Assembly: GCA_913778765.1 (NCBI GenBank)
Contig: CAJYXO010000083.1
Span: forward strand, 18,209-82,208
From: an uncultured Massilia sp.
GTDB lineage: Bacteria > Pseudomonadota > Gammaproteobacteria > Burkholderiales > Burkholderiaceae_D
Reading direction: 5' to 3'
DNA length: 64,000 nt
Shown here: piece by piece, positions 56,902-64,000 of the stretch
How the letters are laid out: the number at the start of each line of letters is the position of its first letter
Numbering within the stretch: position 1 is the stretch's first letter
Position numbers and translations under genes: made by a program
Notes under the pieces: model-generated
The model's database searches: none
The model's input: only the letters and a program-made list of their open reading frames with translations
Told to the model about the DNA's origin: nothing

Positions 56902-58308
56902 TCAGGGCGCCGCGGATGCGCGGATGCGCCGCTTCGACAGGCTGTCGAGCTCCCACGCCAGCAGCACCGCCGCCACGGTCAGCCCCAGCACCAGTCCGAT
57001 CCAGAAACCCCGCGCCTGCATCGGCGCGTCAGGGGACCACGGGAACCAGGCCGGCGCCCAGCCGAGGATCCAGCCGGCCGGCAGGGCCACGCCCCAGAAG
57101 GCGATCATCTGGATCACCATCGGCGAGCGCGTCACCTTGTAGCCGCGGATGCTCGACGCCGCCGCGACCTGGGTCGAATCGGACAGCTGGAAGATCGCGG
57201 CCAGCAGCAGCAGGCTGGCGCAGGTCGCCTGCACCGCCGGGTCCGAGCTGTACATGGCGGCGATCTGCCAGCGGAACAGGGCGATGCCCAATGCCGACAG
57301 GGCGCCGAACGAAATGCACATGCCGGTGCCGATCCAGGCCACCGAGCGCGCCTTGGCCGGATTGCCTTCGCCCATCGACTGGCCGACGCGGGTCAGGGCG
57401 CCGATCGAAAAGCTGAGCGGCACCATGAACACCAGCGAGATGAAGTTCAGCGCCACCTGGTGCGCCGACACCTGCACCACGCCGAAGCGCGCCACCAGCA
57501 GGCTGACCACGCCGAAGGCGCTGACTTCGGCAAAGTGGGTGACGCCGATCGGCAGGCCGAGCTTCAGCATGCTGCCGATCTCGCCCCAGTTCGGGCCTTC
57601 CCAGTGCGTGAAGGGATAGGTGTCGCGGTAGGCTTCGGACACCTTGATCCAGGCGATCATGGCGGCCAGCATCAGCCACACGCCGGAGGCGGTCGACACC
57701 GCGCAGCCCAGCGCGCCCAGCTTCGGGAAGCCGAAGCTGCCGAAGATGAACAGCCAGTTGACGACCACGTTGTACAGCAGCCCGCCGATGGCGATGACCA
57801 TGATCGGCTTGGTCTGGTTGATGCTGGTCGTGTAGCCGTACAGCGCGCGATAGCAGGCGAAGGCCGGCATGCCCAGGCTGATGATGTGCAGGAAGGTCTT
57901 GGCGCGGCCGGCGACCGCCGGGTCGAGGCCGATGTGATCGAACAGCAGGGCGCACAGGTTGGCCGCGATGCAGCCGGCGATGCCGACGATCGCACCCATC
58001 CACAGCGATTCGCGCACCGAGTGCCGGATCCTGTCGAAGCGCCCGGCGCCCATTTCGTGGGACACCACCGAGTTCACCGCCATCATGACGCCCATCACGG
58101 TGACGAGGACGATCGACCACACCGACGTGCCGAGCGAGACGGCGGCCAGTTCGGCGGCGCTGACGTGCCCGGTCATCGCGACGTCCGCCACGCCCATGCC
58201 GACGGTCGCGAGCTGGCCCACCAGCATCGGCCACGACAGGCGCCAGAGGGTGGCGATTTCGGTGCGGACGGGCGTCGGGGAATGCGTAGCGGTAATGGTG
58301 GACGTCAT
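56902..58308 (-). CDS. MATE family multidrug/cation antiporter (NorM-like)
   Basis: The 468-residue protein has 12 membrane helices in two related halves. Family motifs include WRLSWPMLVGQLATVGMGVA, DVAMTGHVSAAELAAVSLGT, NSVVSHEMGAGRFDRI and the second-half ALTRVGQSMGEGNPAKAR. NorM-type pumps export cationic drugs in exchange for sodium or protons. It converges on the oxidoreductase gene with six bases between stops. Confidence 0.94.
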   Translation of the reverse strand: MTSTITATHSPTPVRTEIATLWRLSWPMLVGQLATVGMGVADVAMTGHVSAAELAAVSLGTSVWSIVLVTVMGVMMAVNSVVSHEMGAGRFDRIRHSVRESLWMGAIVGIAGCIAANLCALLFDHIGLDPAVAGRAKTFLHIISLGMPAFACYRALYGYTTSINQTKPIMVIAIGGLLYNVVVNWLFIFGSFGFPKLGALGCAVSTASGVWLMLAAMIAWIKVSEAYRDTYPFTHWEGPNWGEIGSMLKLGLPIGVTHFAEVSAFGVVSLLVARFGVVQVSAHQVALNFISLVFMVPLSFSIGALTRVGQSMGEGNPAKARSVAWIGTGMCISFGALSALGIALFRWQIAAMYSSDPAVQATCASLLLLAAIFQLSDSTQVAAASSIRGYKVTRSPMVIQMIAFWGVALPAGWILGWAPAWFPWSPDAPMQARGFWIGLVLGLTVAAVLLAWELDSLSKRRIRASAAP

Positions 58309-58347
58309 GGCGCGGCCTGTTCGATCAAGCCGGCCATTTTACTGTAA

Positions 58348-59250
58348 TCAGTGCCGCCCGGCCGCGCGCGGCGGCACCGTCTTCAGGTAGGCATACAGCG
58401 CCCCCACATCGGTATCGTTCATCTGCTTCAGCGAGCCGAAGGGCATGACGGGACTGATCGGCTTGCCATCCGGCCGGTGGCCGCTGCGCAGCATGGCCGC
58501 GAACAGCGCGGGCGTCGGATAGCGCGCCATGGCGCTGCCCTTGCCGGGCGTCAGGTTGGCGGCCGCGGGCCAGGACGGCGGCGTGCCGGGGATCCTGCCG
58601 CCGCTGAGCGTGGCGCCGTGACAGCCGATGCAGCCATTGGCGACGTAGGCGCCGTACTCGGGCGTGACGGCGGCCGCGACCGGCCGCGCCGGGGCCTGCG
58701 CGTGGTCGATCTTCTCGGCGGCGTCCTGGATCATGCCGAAGGCGTACAGGGCCTTCACCTGGGGCGGCACCTCGATCACGGCCTTGTTGCCGGGCACCGG
58801 CGGCAGTTGCTGGAGGAAGGCGATCAGGGCGGCCATGTCGGCGTCGCTGAGGCGGCTGTAGTCCTCGCTGGGCATGATCATGACCGGGTTGCCGTTCGGC
58901 TTGACGCCATGGCGCACGGTGCGCACCCAGTCGACCGCCTGGTAGCTGGCCGTGGCGCCGTTCGGGCCGGCGGTGATGTTGGGCGCCACCACGCGCATGC
59001 CGCCATCCTGGATGATGGCCTTGCCGGCGCCGTCGCCGCCATGGCATTCGGCGCAGCCGCGGGTGTTGTAGAGGTAGCGCCCGTGCTCGACGCGGGTGGG
59101 ATCGGGCGCCACGTCCAGCGCCCGCACCTGCAGCATCACGTTGCGCGCCATCTTGCGCTCGCCGAGCGCCTTGCCGACCACGGTGGCGGCCACGCCCAGC
59201 ATGACGAGGGCGCCGAGCGCGATGCTGGTCCGTCTGACCCATTTGTTCAT
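58348..59250 (-). CDS. Membrane-anchored dihaem cytochrome c
   Basis: The 300-residue protein has an N-terminal membrane anchor (SIALGALVMLGVAATVVG) and two haem-binding sites: CAECH (Cys66, Cys69, His70) and CIGCH (Cys207, Cys210, His211), with methionine-containing segments (VMIMPSEDYS and ISPVMPFGSL) for the sixth ligands. The two similar domains suggest a periplasmic electron carrier for an oxidoreductase, unnamed here. The start is the ATG at 59250; an upstream in-frame ATG at 59295 has no anchor-compatible sequence. Confidence 0.92.
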   Translation of the reverse strand: MNKWVRRTSIALGALVMLGVAATVVGKALGERKMARNVMLQVRALDVAPDPTRVEHGRYLYNTRGCAECHGGDGAGKAIIQDGGMRVVAPNITAGPNGATASYQAVDWVRTVRHGVKPNGNPVMIMPSEDYSRLSDADMAALIAFLQQLPPVPGNKAVIEVPPQVKALYAFGMIQDAAEKIDHAQAPARPVAAAVTPEYGAYVANGCIGCHGATLSGGRIPGTPPSWPAAANLTPGKGSAMARYPTPALFAAMLRSGHRPDGKPISPVMPFGSLKQMNDTDVGALYAYLKTVPPRAAGRH

Positions 59251-59437
59251 ATCAATGTCCTTGTAAAGACAAACCGAACATTGACAATCTAGCACTGCTC
59301 AGCAGTCGTGCATAGCCGGTCGAGCGATAAATTCCGCACAGCGCAAGCAGGCTGCATATCCGATAGTTGAAAAGCAAGGCTTCGGCCCGACATGATGCAC
59401 ATTCAGGCAATCCCATCCCTCATCCAGGAGCAAGCTC

Positions 59438-60367
59438 GTGGAATACAAGGACTACTACCAGATCCTCGGTGTCGAGCGGAGCGCGTCCGCCGACGACATC
59501 AAGAAGGCTTACCGCAAGCTGGTCCGGCAATACCACCCGGACGTCAGCAAGCACAAGGACGCGACCGAGAAGACCAAGGAAATCAACGAGGCCTACGACG
59601 TGCTGGGCGACGCGGAAAAACGCGCCGCCTATGACGCTCTCGGCCAGGGCCGGCGCCACGGCCAGGACTTCCAGCCGCCCCCCGACTGGGGCCAGCAATA
59701 CGACTTCGGCGGCGCCGGCGGCGGCAGCGCCGAGGACATTTTCGCCGACCTGTTCGCCCACATGGGCCGCGGACGCCGCGGCGGCATGGGCGCGGGCATG
59801 GGCGGCATGGGCGGCGGCGGTTTCCAGATGCGCGGCGAGGACATCCACGCCGCGATCGGCATCGACCTGCGCGACGCCTACCAGGGCGCCTCCCGTACCA
59901 TCAGCCTGCGCGCCGGCCAGCAGGAAAAGACCCTGAGCGTGAACATCCCGAAAGGCGTGACCCCGGGCCAGCAGCTGCGCCTTGCGGGCCAGGGCCATCC
60001 GGGCATGGGCGGCGCCGGGCCGGGCGACCTGTATCTCGAGATCCAGTTTAACCAGGACCCGCGCTACCGTGTCGAAGGCAGCAGCGTCTACCAGAACGTG
60101 CCGGTGGCGCCGTGGGAAGCGGCGCTGGGCGCCAGCATCCCGGTGCCGACGCCGGCCGGAACGGTCGAGGTGACGGTGCCGGCGGGGTCGCAGGGCGGCC
60201 GCAAGCTGCGCCTGAAGGGCAGGGGCATCCCGTCGTCCCAGCCGGGCGACCTGTATCTGATCCTGGACGTGGTGCTGCCGCCTGCCACCAGCGACCGCGC
60301 GCGCGAACTGTACGAACAGATGGCGCGCGAACTTGCCTTCAACCCGCGCGAACGCGCCAGCGCATGA
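59438..60367 (+). CDS. cbpA: Curved DNA-binding protein CbpA (DnaJ-type co-chaperone)
   Basis: The 309-residue protein has an N-terminal J domain ([23 protein letters not shown] at 33-35), a Gly/Met-rich linker ([14 protein letters not shown]), and two C-terminal substrate-binding domains ([40 protein letters not shown]) without a DnaJ zinc finger. It acts as an alternative DnaK co-chaperone and nucleoid-binding protein. cbpM follows 19 bases downstream, as in other proteobacteria. Confidence 0.95.
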   Translation: MEYKDYYQILGVERSASADDIKKAYRKLVRQYHPDVSKHKDATEKTKEINEAYDVLGDAEKRAAYDALGQGRRHGQDFQPPPDWGQQYDFGGAGGGSAEDIFADLFAHMGRGRRGGMGAGMGGMGGGGFQMRGEDIHAAIGIDLRDAYQGASRTISLRAGQQEKTLSVNIPKGVTPGQQLRLAGQGHPGMGGAGPGDLYLEIQFNQDPRYRVEGSSVYQNVPVAPWEAALGASIPVPTPAGTVEVTVPAGSQGGRKLRLKGRGIPSSQPGDLYLILDVVLPPATSDRARELYEQMARELAFNPRERASA

Positions 60368-60386
60368 ACGCAGAGGAGCATGAACG

Positions 60387-60698
60387 ATGCATGAGATGAC
60401 GAGCCTGCATGGCGTATTGCTGGACGAGGCCGCGCTGACTGTCGAGGAACTGGCGCGCGCCTGCAATGTCGAACCGGACTGGGTCGTGCGGCGGGTCCGC
60501 GCCGGCATCCTCGGCGGCCAGCCGGCGGTCCAGGTGACGGAATGGCGCTTCCGCAGCGGCGACCTGCTGCGTGCGCGCAGCCTGCTGCGGGTCGAGCACG
60601 ATTTCGACGCCAACGAAGACGTGGCCGCGCTGGTGGTCGACCTCACCGAGGAAGTGCGGCGCCTGCGCGCGCGCCTGCATACGCTGAATCTGGACTGA
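60387..60698 (+). CDS. cbpM: Chaperone modulator CbpM
   Basis: The 103-residue protein has a MerR-like helical N-terminus (LTVEELARACNVEPDWVVRR, VRAGILGG) and a C-terminal helix (LVVDLTEEVRRLRARLHTLN), matching CbpM, which binds the J domain of CbpA and inhibits it. AGGAG lies upstream of the ATG. Position right after cbpA supports the call. Confidence 0.92.
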   Translation: MHEMTSLHGVLLDEAALTVEELARACNVEPDWVVRRVRAGILGGQPAVQVTEWRFRSGDLLRARSLLRVEHDFDANEDVAALVVDLTEEVRRLRARLHTLNLD

Positions 60699-60807
60699 CG
60701 TCGCCGGGCACTCTTTCCAGCGGGCACACGCGCGCCGCCCCGTGGCGGGCAAAACTACAATCAATCCTCCATCACGATCGTGATTATCGATTCAAGGAGG
60801 TAGGTTC

Positions 60808-61377
60808 ATGCAACAGACGAATGCACAGCAATCGGGCCGCGCGCTGCAGGGAAAACGTGTCGCCATCCTGATGACGGACGGCGTGGAGCAGGTCGAATAC
60901 ACCGGACCGCGCAGCTTTCTCGAGGAGCAGGGCGCCGAGGTGACCCTGGTGTCGCCGAAGCCGAGCGGCGACGAGATCCAGGGTTTCAATCACCTGGATC
61001 CTGCCGACAAGTTCAAGGTCGAAATGGACGTGCGCGATGCCCGCCCTGGCGATTTCGACGCCCTGGTGCTGCCGGGCGGCGTGGCCAATCCGGACCAGCT
61101 GCGCCTGTCGACGGAAGCGATTACCTTCATCCGCGAGTTCGGGCGCGAGAACAAGCCGATCGCCGCCATCTGCCACGGCCCCTGGACGCTGATCGACGCC
61201 GATCTCGTCACCGGCAAGCGGATGACGAGTTGGCCGACCCTGCAGATCGATCTGCGGAACGCAGGGGCGGAATGGGCCGATGAGCAGGTGGTCGTCGACG
61301 GCAAGCTGGTCACCAGCCGCAAGCCGGACGACATTCCCGCCTTTAACCAGGCGATCCTGAAAGAACTGGCGCACTGA
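60808..61377 (+). CDS. DJ-1/PfpI family protein (YhbO-like), copy 1
   Basis: The 189-residue protein has the type-1 glutamine-amidotransferase-like fold of PfpI/YhbO: VAILMTDGVEQVEYTGPRSF, DFDALVLPGGVANPDQLRLS and the nucleophile Cys122-His123 in AAICHGPWTLIDA. Family members act as peptidases, glyoxalase III or protein/nucleotide deglycase-type stress enzymes; which applies is not decidable here. CAAGGAGGTAGG precedes the ATG. A close paralogue follows after 11 bases. Confidence 0.93.
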   Translation: MQQTNAQQSGRALQGKRVAILMTDGVEQVEYTGPRSFLEEQGAEVTLVSPKPSGDEIQGFNHLDPADKFKVEMDVRDARPGDFDALVLPGGVANPDQLRLSTEAITFIREFGRENKPIAAICHGPWTLIDADLVTGKRMTSWPTLQIDLRNAGAEWADEQVVVDGKLVTSRKPDDIPAFNQAILKELAH

Positions 61378-61388
61378 AGAGGCCACCC

Positions 61389-61982
61389 ATGGACCAGGTT
61401 GGACAGACTGGCCGCCCTCTGCAAGGCAAGCGCGTGGCGATGCTGATGACGGATGGCGTCGAGCAGATCGAATACACGAGTCCGCGTTCCTATCTGGAGG
61501 AGCGCGGCGCCACGGTGGTGCTGCTGTCGCCGAAGGACGCCGGCGAAGAAGTGCAGGGCTTCAATCACCTGCAGCCGGCCGACAAGTTCAAGGTCGAGAT
61601 GAACGTGCGCGACGCCAACCCGACCGACTTCGACGCCCTGGTGCTGCCGGGCGGCGTGGCGAATCCGGACCAGCTGCGCATGAGCCGGGAGGCGATCGAC
61701 TTCATCCGCGGCTTCGACGTCGAGGCGAAACCGGTCGGCGCCATCTGCCACGGTCCGTGGACCCTGATCGACGCCGGCATCGCCACGGCCAAGCACCTGA
61801 CCAGCTGGCCGAGCCTCAAGCGCGACCTGACCAATGCCGGCGCCGAGTGGACCGACGAGGAAGTCGTGGTCGACGCGCGCCTCGTCACCAGCCGTAAGCC
61901 GGACGACCTGCCGGCCTTTAACGATGCCTTGGTGAAGGAGCTCCTGATGGCGCCGGGGACGGATCCGGGGCCGACTTCCTAG
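61389..61982 (+). CDS. DJ-1/PfpI family protein (YhbO-like), copy 2
   Basis: The 197-residue paralogue shares most residues with copy 1, including VAMLMTDGVEQIEYTSPRSY, EEVQGFNHLQPADKFKVEMN and the nucleophile Cys120-His121 in GAICHGPWTLIDAG. The tandem arrangement points to a local duplication. The divergent N-terminus and the extended C-terminus (MAPGTDPGPTS) are the main differences. Confidence 0.93.
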   Translation: MDQVGQTGRPLQGKRVAMLMTDGVEQIEYTSPRSYLEERGATVVLLSPKDAGEEVQGFNHLQPADKFKVEMNVRDANPTDFDALVLPGGVANPDQLRMSREAIDFIRGFDVEAKPVGAICHGPWTLIDAGIATAKHLTSWPSLKRDLTNAGAEWTDEEVVVDARLVTSRKPDDLPAFNDALVKELLMAPGTDPGPTS

Positions 61983-61992
61983 CTGGCAGGCG

Positions 61993-62016
61993 AAAAAAAA
62001 CCAGGCCGGAGCCTGG
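61993..62016 (-). terminator. Minus-strand intrinsic terminator
   Basis: CCAGGC and GCCTGG (62001-62016) form a stem with a CGGA loop, next to eight A (61993-62000), which read as eight T on the minus strand. No minus-strand gene lies immediately upstream in that direction; the terminator could end a small minus-strand transcript from the AT-rich 62020-62200 region or act loosely for the plus-strand DJ-1/PfpI genes. Confidence 0.6.
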
Positions 62017-62251
62017 TGGAAATTACTGCCGAGAGTTTGCGCAACCAGGGCGCGACAAGTTTCGCCACGTCCGTGCTGTAAATACTCTCACAGAATTTCC
62101 TTATTGAAAAGTTGTAATTGAAAAAATTTTCGCTGGTCTGGGTCCTCGTTTGTAAAGCTGCACGAGTTAGCGCTGGATCAAGCACCGTCTGAATCGCTGC
62201 TGGCAGAGTGAATGCCACTTGCTCATACGGCTTGACGATGAGGGCGGACTC

Positions 62252-63379
62252 ATGCAAACGACCAGACTCTTGCTGCCGCTGCTTGCGGCTGGCGTTCTCG
62301 CGGCCGTCACTGCGGCCGAGGCCCAGCAGGCAGCCATACCGCATTTCAGCGCCCAGGTGAGCTTCGGCGACGGTTTCGCCGACGTCGGCACCTACGCCGT
62401 CGGCTCGGTCGCGGCGCTGGGCGGCGGAAAGTACACGATCAACGGCGACGGGACGGTCTACCATCCCGAGCTGGTCGGCAAGACCTGGACCGACATGATG
62501 GCGCCCCTGTTCGGCCTGCCGCCACCATGCGCGGCCCAGACCGGCCTGCAGGGCGACCCGGCGCGCGGCCTGTCGGTGCCGATCGCGAACGTCCCGGGTT
62601 GCTACGGCTATGCGCAGGGCGGGGCGCGGATCACCGATCCGGTCGGCTTCGGCCATCCGTCGACGGGTGCGGCCACAGGCGCGCTGACGGTGCCGGTCAG
62701 TACCCAGGTCGCCAATCATCTGGCGCTGGCGGGCGGCCGCTTCGCGGGCAGCGAGATCGTGTTCGTGATGGCCGGCGCCGGCGACGTGCTGGAGCAATGG
62801 CGCCAGCTGTTCATCGGCGCCGCCGCTGCCGCCCAGGCCGCCGGTCCCGACGCCGCAGCCGAGGCGCGCGCCAACTACCTGTTCAACAGCGGCCCGACGG
62901 CGATCGCCGTGGCGGCGCAGGCCGGCGCCGATCTGGCGACCATCGTGCGCGACCAGATCGTCGCCAAAGGCGCCGGCTACGTGGTGGTCAACAACCTGCC
63001 CGACATGGCGGGCAGTCCTTTCGGCAGCGCCCAGGAACCGGCGATGCGCAACCTGGTCCAGGCGATCGTCGACAGCTTCAACCGGGCGCTGAAAGCGGGA
63101 CTCGATCCAGTGCCGCAGGTGGCGCAGGTGGATGCCTATGCCTTGACGCACGATGCGCTTGTCAATCCTGCACTCTATGGACTGAGCAACACGACCGGGC
63201 CGGCTTGCGGGCCGAATGCCATGGATGGGTCGGCGTTGTTCTGCAATGTCAACAATACCTGGCCTGGGGTGGATGTCAGTCACTTTTTGTATGCGGACTG
63301 GGTGTATTTGACGCCTTATGGGCATTGGTTGATTGCGCGGCAGGTGGGGGCGGTGATGGGGGCTCGGGGGTGGCTTTGA
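62252..63379 (+). CDS. Secreted GDSL/SGNH-type esterase-like protein
   Basis: The 375-residue protein has a signal peptide (LLLPLLAAGVLAAVTAAEAQ) and an SGNH hydrolase layout. Block I reads VSFGDGFADVGTY, where Gly replaces the expected catalytic Ser after GD. There is a later IVFVMAGAGDVLEQW (block III, Ala-Gly-Ala-Gly-Asp instead of xGxND), VVVNNLPDMAGSPFG and a C-terminal YLTPYGHW carrying the block V His. The missing Ser suggests it may be inactive or non-canonical. GAGGG lies upstream of the ATG at 62252; an earlier ATG adds 11 residues. The surrounding gap (61983-62251) contains only the minus-strand terminator. Confidence 0.78.
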   Translation: MQTTRLLLPLLAAGVLAAVTAAEAQQAAIPHFSAQVSFGDGFADVGTYAVGSVAALGGGKYTINGDGTVYHPELVGKTWTDMMAPLFGLPPPCAAQTGLQGDPARGLSVPIANVPGCYGYAQGGARITDPVGFGHPSTGAATGALTVPVSTQVANHLALAGGRFAGSEIVFVMAGAGDVLEQWRQLFIGAAAAAQAAGPDAAAEARANYLFNSGPTAIAVAAQAGADLATIVRDQIVAKGAGYVVVNNLPDMAGSPFGSAQEPAMRNLVQAIVDSFNRALKAGLDPVPQVAQVDAYALTHDALVNPALYGLSNTTGPACGPNAMDGSALFCNVNNTWPGVDVSHFLYADWVYLTPYGHWLIARQVGAVMGARGWL

Positions 63380-63420
63380 GTTTTGTGTCGCCCGACTTCG
63401 GCTTCGGACGCTTTACTGCA

Positions 63421-63552
63421 GAAAATCGCTGCGCGATTTTCCTTGGTCAGGCGAATCGGGAGGCCTTGCGCTTGCAAGCGCAAGGCCGCTCCGCCGGCTC
63501 GCCGCATTGCGGCGAGAAACCCCGGCTCCGCCCCGCGTCCGTGCCGGACGCG
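63421..63552. repeat. Four consecutive perfect hairpins
   Basis: In 132 bases there are four perfect inverted repeats: GAAAATCGC-TGC-GCGATTTTC (63421-63441), a 26-bp palindrome starting GGCCTTGCGCTTG (63462-63487, no spacer), CTCGCCGC-ATT-GCGGCGAG hairpin (63498-63516, 3-base loop) and CGCGTCCG-TGC-CGGACGCG (63534-63552). No gene is visible here. The array sits between the GDSL gene and the tmRNA terminator. Confidence 0.75.
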
Positions 63553-63580
63553 GATTCGATTCCTCAGTCCTTCGAGCGCG

Positions 63581-63633
63581 TATTCAAAAACAAAGCCCCA
63601 CCGGCTTGCGCCGGCAGGGCTTTGTTTTTGAAT
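63581..63633 (-). terminator. Terminator of the tmRNA gene
   Basis: An exact 18-bp inverted repeat (TATTCAAAAACAAAGCCC and its complement) surrounds a smaller inner hairpin CCGGC/GCCGG. It lies directly after the tmRNA 3' CCA on the minus strand, with the T-run inside the stem. Confidence 0.85.
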
Positions 63634-63635
63634 AC

Positions 63636-63994
63636 TGGTGGAGGCGGAGGGAATCGAACCCTCGTCCGCAAGCACTCTACAGACAGTTCTACATACTTAG
63701 CACTATCTTTTAATTTAACCAGGACGACGGGGATGTGCACCCTGCGTACTAGCGAGTCACCTTAAATTTCGGAAGCAACCAAGTGACCCGGTTGATTCCT
63801 AGCCTCTCTAAATGACTCTACTTGCCTTGCGGCCCACCCGAGAGGCGAGGTGGTGTAGAGCTAGCAGCGATTAAGCTGCGAGTGCGTACGAGTTATCGTT
63901 TGCAGTTATTGATTTCTGGATGTATTTACGAGGTAACCAGTCCTCGGTATGCCCTGCGCTGCTTTGCAACCCACGTCGAAACCAGGTCGCCCCC
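63636..63994 (-). ncRNA. ssrA: Transfer-messenger RNA (tmRNA)
   Basis: On the minus strand the 5' end GGGGGCGACC pairs over seven bases with the 3' end CGCCTCC before ACCA; CCA is at 63638-63636. The T-arm sequence GGTTCGATTCC and the tRNA-like 3' domain (GCGGACGAGG...CCTCCGCC) are intact, and the 5' GGTTTCGACGTGGG is characteristic. The resume region encodes ANDNSYALAA followed by TAA (63903-63871), a betaproteobacterial-type tag ending in ALAA. With SmpB it rescues stalled ribosomes and tags the nascent peptide for proteolysis. About 359 nt, complete within six bases of the window edge. Confidence 0.96.
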
Positions 63995-64000
63995 CAACGA

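Noticed and set aside
61979..63325. A 448-codon minus-strand frame continuing through the AT-rich gap after the DJ-1/PfpI genes
   Set aside because: Mostly antisense to the GDSL-like gene and ends by translating the terminator hairpin; the part over the gap is unusually open but matches nothing I recognise.
63636..63720. A stand-alone tRNA gene suggested by the T-arm and CCA
   Set aside because: No anticodon arm follows; the sequence is the 3' tRNA-like domain of tmRNA.

Overview
The window is high-GC, densely coded chromosome from a betaproteobacterium. The content fits the Oxalobacteraceae, probably the Massilia/Telluria/Janthinobacterium group: a tmRNA with tag ANDNSYALAA, ExeA/GspB, a FimV-like protein, FliT, a bufferin locus and many secreted peptidases. 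The placement is inferred from gene content, not from a computed phylogeny. No prophage, IS element, CRISPR array, rRNA or ordinary tRNA was seen.

Layout. 1-5.8 kb: AI-2E-type permease (partial) with htpX, a CII-type regulator, and a three-gene membrane-stress cluster (Ser/Gly-rich secreted protein, DUF2491/YjfK, PspA/YjfJ-like). 6-13.7 kb: secreted sugar isomerase-like protein, O-acyltransferase with SGNH domain, GFA enzyme, CocE-type hydrolase, an expanded DUF2807 beta-solenoid and a PF10118 metal hydrolase. 13.7-17.4 kb: small proteins with ExeA/GspB and MobB. 17.5-20 kb: a YjfB motility protein behind a sigma-28-type promoter, then a bufferin operon (DUF2282 precursor plus a DUF692-DUF2063 fusion). 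20-24 kb: DUF883, S4 protein, FumC, FimV-like protein, a probable small RNA and an HxlR regulator.

24-45 kb is the most distinctive part: a polysaccharide-utilisation locus for a uronic-acid-containing glycan. It encodes a TonB-dependent receptor, two lyase-like proteins, GH88, GH105-DUF4861, GH2 and GH3 hydrolases, a hexuronate-type MFS carrier, two uronate-dehydrogenase paralogues, an SMP-30 lactonase, and FadR-type and LacI-type regulators. Import would be followed by lyase and glycosidase digestion, then oxidation of the free uronate to an aldarolactone and opening of the lactone. A palindromic box, AAACGTTT or a close variant, lies upstream of every glycan-degradation transcription unit and next to the LacI gene, which suggests one LacI-type regulon. 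A lone, AT-richer PD-(D/E)XK nuclease gene interrupts the locus at 37.5-38.8 kb.

45-64 kb: fliT with a near-consensus sigma-28 promoter, PepN and an M13 peptidase, a methyltransferase, two CsbD stress proteins around DUF4126 and a frameshifted AI-2E permease, a DPP-IV-like peptidase, a Gfo/Idh/MocA oxidoreductase, a MATE pump, a dihaem cytochrome c, CbpA/CbpM, tandem DJ-1/PfpI proteins, a GDSL-like secreted esterase, a run of four perfect hairpins and the tmRNA gene at the right edge.
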